A stretch of DNA of 64,000 bases from Opisthorchis felineus. Taxonomy: Eukaryota > Platyhelminthes > Trematoda > Opisthorchiida > Opisthorchiidae. The stretch lies in NCBI GenBank assembly GCA_004794785.1, contig SJOL01006514.1, positions 696,881 to 760,880 on the forward strand, read 5' to 3'. The notes under the pieces are model-generated. The model had not been told where the DNA came from, did no database searches, and worked only from the letters and a program-made list of their open reading frames with translations. Made by a program: the position numbers and the translations under genes. Below, piece by piece: positions 60,346-64,000 of the stretch; position 1 is the first letter of the stretch; each line of letters starts with the position of its first letter.

Positions 60346-60984
60346 GTTTTCAATCGTGTTTCGGGCCTTCGAAGTTCATAAGCTACGAGGCAAATACAGA
60401 AACTTTGATGGCTCCTAAATGTGTCGATCTCCCTCAGGTTAGAAGCCCTATATTAGTACAGAAATTCCTACACAGATTCTGCACCGATTCCCCACCTCAG
60501 CGCGATAAGCTTGCTGCCTTCAGAAATCTAAGGAAAACATTTGTCTGGCAGGTCCTCAGTGAAACCAACAAATACCACAAAGACTATATCACATCCAGCG
60601 AAGAAAAACGTTTGAACAGGAATGAAACACAATTCGGTTGGCCACCTGCTCCTTCCCATCCGGAATGCCGTAATTGGCGGAACCAATGACTGTGAACATG
60701 GAACTTTATTCTGCATCAGATATTTGTATAGGTTGTAACTGACTGCAAAATCCCATCCCGGAGCACTGGTGACGGGTAATAATATTTGAGTACAACGCAT
60801 CGGCCTTACGGCCGACTAGTACCTGCAAAACCACGGTAGGGCTGCAGGATTTTGGTCGCATTTTTAACCTTGAGGCAAGACCGTAAGGGTTATTACGCGA
60901 TTGTTTGGCACCACTTCTAGGCTCGAACACTGAAGCATCGTTGCTAGGCGCTGACTGGTAGCTTGAAAGTCCAATCGGCAGAGG

Positions 60985-61760
60985 GCTTCCGTGAACGCCT
61001 GAGATACGCGGAATGGAACTGATTTCTCGAGAACCGCGATGTCTTCAAGGTCATCACGTTATAGTGAAAAATGACTGTCTACTGAATTTATCAGCATGGA
61101 TGCTTTCTTTAAGCCAGCAAACCTTCGAGTCCATCACTCACGGGATTCAGTTGGAAATTCTTCGCTGGACTGAGACGTTCCCATCGGGCAGATCATTTCA
61201 AGTGAAAGCAGGCTCGACCTACTCTTCTTCAGCGCCGGTCTCCATTGGAGGTCCCCACGGCTTCGTTTTGTGGCCACTGCTTTTTCCGATATACGACAAT
61301 GACCTTACAGATATTCTTGCAAGCCTTGTGTATCTGGCTCTCTTCAAACTTGTCCCTCTCCCTGCACCACGTGAAATCGGCCCAAAAGGCATTCACAGTT
61401 CTACGGATGATTAGGCGCACTTTTCCCATATTACTCGCAAAGAATTCTAAATACTCTATGGAGCCTGCGTCAGACCGCTTCTTTAATATGCCAACCATGT
61501 TGTCTACTCAGGACGCACGAAAGACATAACCTTCATTGAGCGTGTCCAGCCAGCTGCTACAAAAGGCATGCAGATAGTGATAACTTATGCCCATAGGTCA
61601 ACTTACGTGGTAAACTGCAGTCGAGATCTCCATTGTAACCGGACGTCTGATGCTCATGACATCTGTATTTAAGAAGTTGTAGAGCTTGTAACTACAGGCC
61701 AGATATCAGTCGCCTGCTCCGGATGGTGGCCCCAGAGGTCACCTACTGACAATAATGATA
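60985..61760 (+). mobile_element. Degenerate LINE reverse transcriptase, opposite orientation
   Basis: The + strand reads [40 protein letters not shown] and TDILAS. These are equivalent to the S.[20 protein letters not shown] palm motif. After that come [17 protein letters not shown] and, in another frame, [24 protein letters not shown] and IERVQ.AATKG, the post-palm block. The FADD catalytic motif is not recoverable. Pro-His replaces the Pro-Gln of the PQG turn. It is a dead copy, inverted relative to the LINE pieces just upstream. Confidence 0.75.
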
Positions 61761-64000
61761 GCAGCTAACGTTAGGGACGGCACAGATCTGAAAAGTTTGC
61801 CTTCTATTGACGATCCGTATATGCTGGCGTAACGTCTAAGTCTGCAAGCTGATCGCCGTGGTGTACTTCTCGAACGAGTTCAGTGATTCTTCGCTGGGCT
61901 GGATGCAGAGTTGTCCGATCGCTTTGGGCCATGGACTGCAGGTTTAAATGGCGTGACTTCAGGAAGCATTTTCTGAATAACCTAAAAACGGCAAGTGAAG
62001 AATATTTAGTGGAATCCACACAACACTCGGTTCACGTTGCTCCTAATTATTTTCGAAAGAGCTTAACACTTCCAAATCATTATTTGGATTGCCAGACACA
62101 GGACCTGCTCAGTGACTCTCTAGATTTCTGGCCCTTCAGCGTTAACTCAGTGGACAGGTGACCATGGAGTTTATCAGTATGAGTAACTTCTGGCTGTCGA
62201 GGTATGGCACTAGCTTCGTTAAATTTTGCGCTACATACATCGCAGTGAGTTGGCAAAGGAATGGATCCTGGGAACTTGATATTGATCATGTCCACTTTTA
62301 CGCATCCGTTATTCAATCCAGGTTTTTTTATTGAAGAATGTTAGGCGAACCAATAATCTACCGTCGCTCAACTCCACATTATTCCCAAAACTCCAAATAG
62401 ATTTGTCCATCGTCTTCATCTTGTTACTGCAGATAACGAGCCGTGGGTGGTCGCAACCGCTGTAATTGGTTTTGCCTGTGTCATTATAGTCCTCAGTTAC
62501 CAATGTGAATTATCACTTCAAAACTGGATATATGTGAACATACGCATCTGTCTAGTCAAAATTTTCACTTTGACAAAAATCTCCACCTGTATAATTGCGG
62601 AATTTTTTTTGGCATGTCCATTTATGTATCAACACACTCCAAATCGGATGTAAAAAACGGTAGATCTTAGCCAGAGCTGACCAGAAAAGCTCGGACACAG
62701 ACAGAAGAACAGATTCTAAAATGCAATTAGAAAGCCCCTGTTTGCCAGTGAAACTCGTGAAGAAGTAGCAAGTGTCCCCCACGAGTTTGCAATAATCACA
62801 AGTGTCTCCTCAACAATACTGCGTTTAGGCTCAGTAGTCGCCTTTGAGTGAGCTGGCGTCTTCTCGCTGCTGAGCAACTGTGGCATCACAATCAACTCAC
62901 TAATGTCGGCTCTAGGTGGGTCGGTACAACTGATGGCTGGTGATCTCTCTGTAATACGAAAGCGGTTCCAAACAGGTCATTGTTCAATGCGGATTTTCTC
63001 TAATTTTTCTGATAAGCATCGGAAGCATTCTTCAAATTTTCGAGTTATCAAGCACCATGGTGGCAACTTATGAAAATATCCCAAGGGTTACTACGCAACC
63101 TTCACTTGTACAGGACACGGTCCACGACAGCTAGATACAGCTGAATTTGATGAATAAGCCTGTCCTTATTTTGGTAGGAACACCGCAAGTAAAATGTGAC
63201 ACAACTGCGTGAAAATATCAGTTTAAAAGCGGGAAGATCAGGCAATGAGCCAGGCTCAACCTGGGAGGCTGATCGAGGCAGGGGCTTTGGTGGTAGATTT
63301 GGTGGTGGCCATGCCATCGGTTTCAAGCATTGCACATGAATATAAGATGGCCTATCTAACCATTACGGAATAATATCTGGAAACACTCCGTTTCGCACAA
63401 TAATCCCTGATATCTTTCACTGCCAAGCTTGAAGGAAGTACCGAATACGGATTTCCATGTTGAAAGCATCATTTATACCAAAACATCAACGGCGTAACTT
63501 CACTCTGCGTAGGAAATCCAATATCTCCGGAATCCTAACTATTCAGCTGGGCGCCATTGCACTCGGGTCATCACAAAGCTGTCGTCAAATTCCATTCAAC
63601 ATACATTTGAATGTCATTTCTTTGTTCCAGATTCAGACCTCAAGTAACATGTGCTCTGTTTATCGGATCTCTCATTTGGTAACTGGCAGAATGCACTCTG
63701 ATCTGTACAACGACATGGTTTAGTGAAGAGAATCGGGTTCCCGAAAATGTGTGCAGAACTTGTGAAGCGTCACATCCCATACCACTAAGATGTCCCCAAT
63801 GAAGACAGGCCTAGATCAAGGAAGGAACCTTTGGCAAATTTTTCTGTAGCTTCTGAGCATCAACTATGATGCCACAAGACGCAAGTCGTACCTCTAGTGT
63901 GGTGTTTTGTACCTTTCTTTTGCTTTCATTATAACGTTACGTATTTCACCAATTTCATAAACGATTTTTGTTTGAATACGCAAAACCACAAAAACGCGCA
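61761..64000. other. Right end of window, nothing recognised
   Basis: Open frames are short. A minus-strand frame at 63102-63335 contains a proline cluster (PPPNLPPKPLP), while the + strand of the same bases reads Gly/Arg-rich. Neither is enough to call an exon. Confidence 0.4.

Noticed and set aside
63102..63335. Proline-rich (PPPNLPPKPLP) minus frame, Gly/Arg-rich plus frame.
   Set aside because: Low-complexity composition readable on both strands, without splice sites or family motifs.
1..64000. CRISPR arrays, rRNA, bacterial operons, phage or insertion-sequence features.
   Set aside because: None seen. The spliced gene structure and retroelements mark the window as eukaryotic nuclear DNA.

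Overview
This is a window of eukaryotic, intron-rich, repeat-rich DNA. It has no bacterial signatures: no operons, no Shine-Dalgarno pattern, and no long uninterrupted genes. Conserved protein is broken into short exons. Some introns are only about 33-42 bases long and others run to several kilobases. Degenerate CR1/Jockey-type LINEs, a Ty3/gypsy element and a hammerhead-ribozyme repeat family surround the exons. Together these fit a parasitic flatworm (trematode or cestode). That assignment is inference from gene structure and retroelement flavour, not from a database match.

Layout. (1) Positions 1-4761, + strand: the 3' part of a cathepsin D-like aspartic protease gene. Five exons keep phase at every junction, and a 3.7 kb final intron carries a TA microsatellite and a 66-bp tandem duplication. 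(2) 4.8-18 kb: no recognisable host exon, but two copies of a hammerhead repeat family (about 5.6 and 16.2 kb). The 16.2 kb copy has an intact ribozyme core. (3) 18.0-38.2 kb, - strand: an Argonaute locus of about 20 kb. Eleven exons run from the N domain (38.2 kb) through linker, MID and PIWI to the C-terminus (18.0 kb). All four slicer-tetrad positions look conserved. The frame is nevertheless broken by three in-frame stops, a lost splice donor and a lost splice acceptor, and most of PAZ is unaccounted for. I call it an unprocessed, fairly young pseudogene, with assembly error or recoding as alternatives. Two more members of the hammerhead repeat family sit in its introns. (4) 38.2-53 kb: largely featureless, with small LINE remnants near 46.3-47.4 kb and a LINE 3' end at 53.0-53.3 kb. 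(5) 53-62 kb: a retroelement graveyard. It holds LINE pieces in both orientations (53.8-54.8, 58.8-60.3 and 61.0-61.8 kb) and a Ty3/gypsy pol remnant (56.2-58.5 kb, -) whose RT and integrase catalytic sites are destroyed. (6) 61.8-64 kb: nothing recognisable.

The protease and the Argonaute locus converge (+ then -) across about 13 kb of repeat-bearing spacer. No functional link between them is implied. The most interesting signals are the hammerhead repeat family with its tandem and fold-back organisation, and the Argonaute locus with intact catalytic residues but a broken frame.
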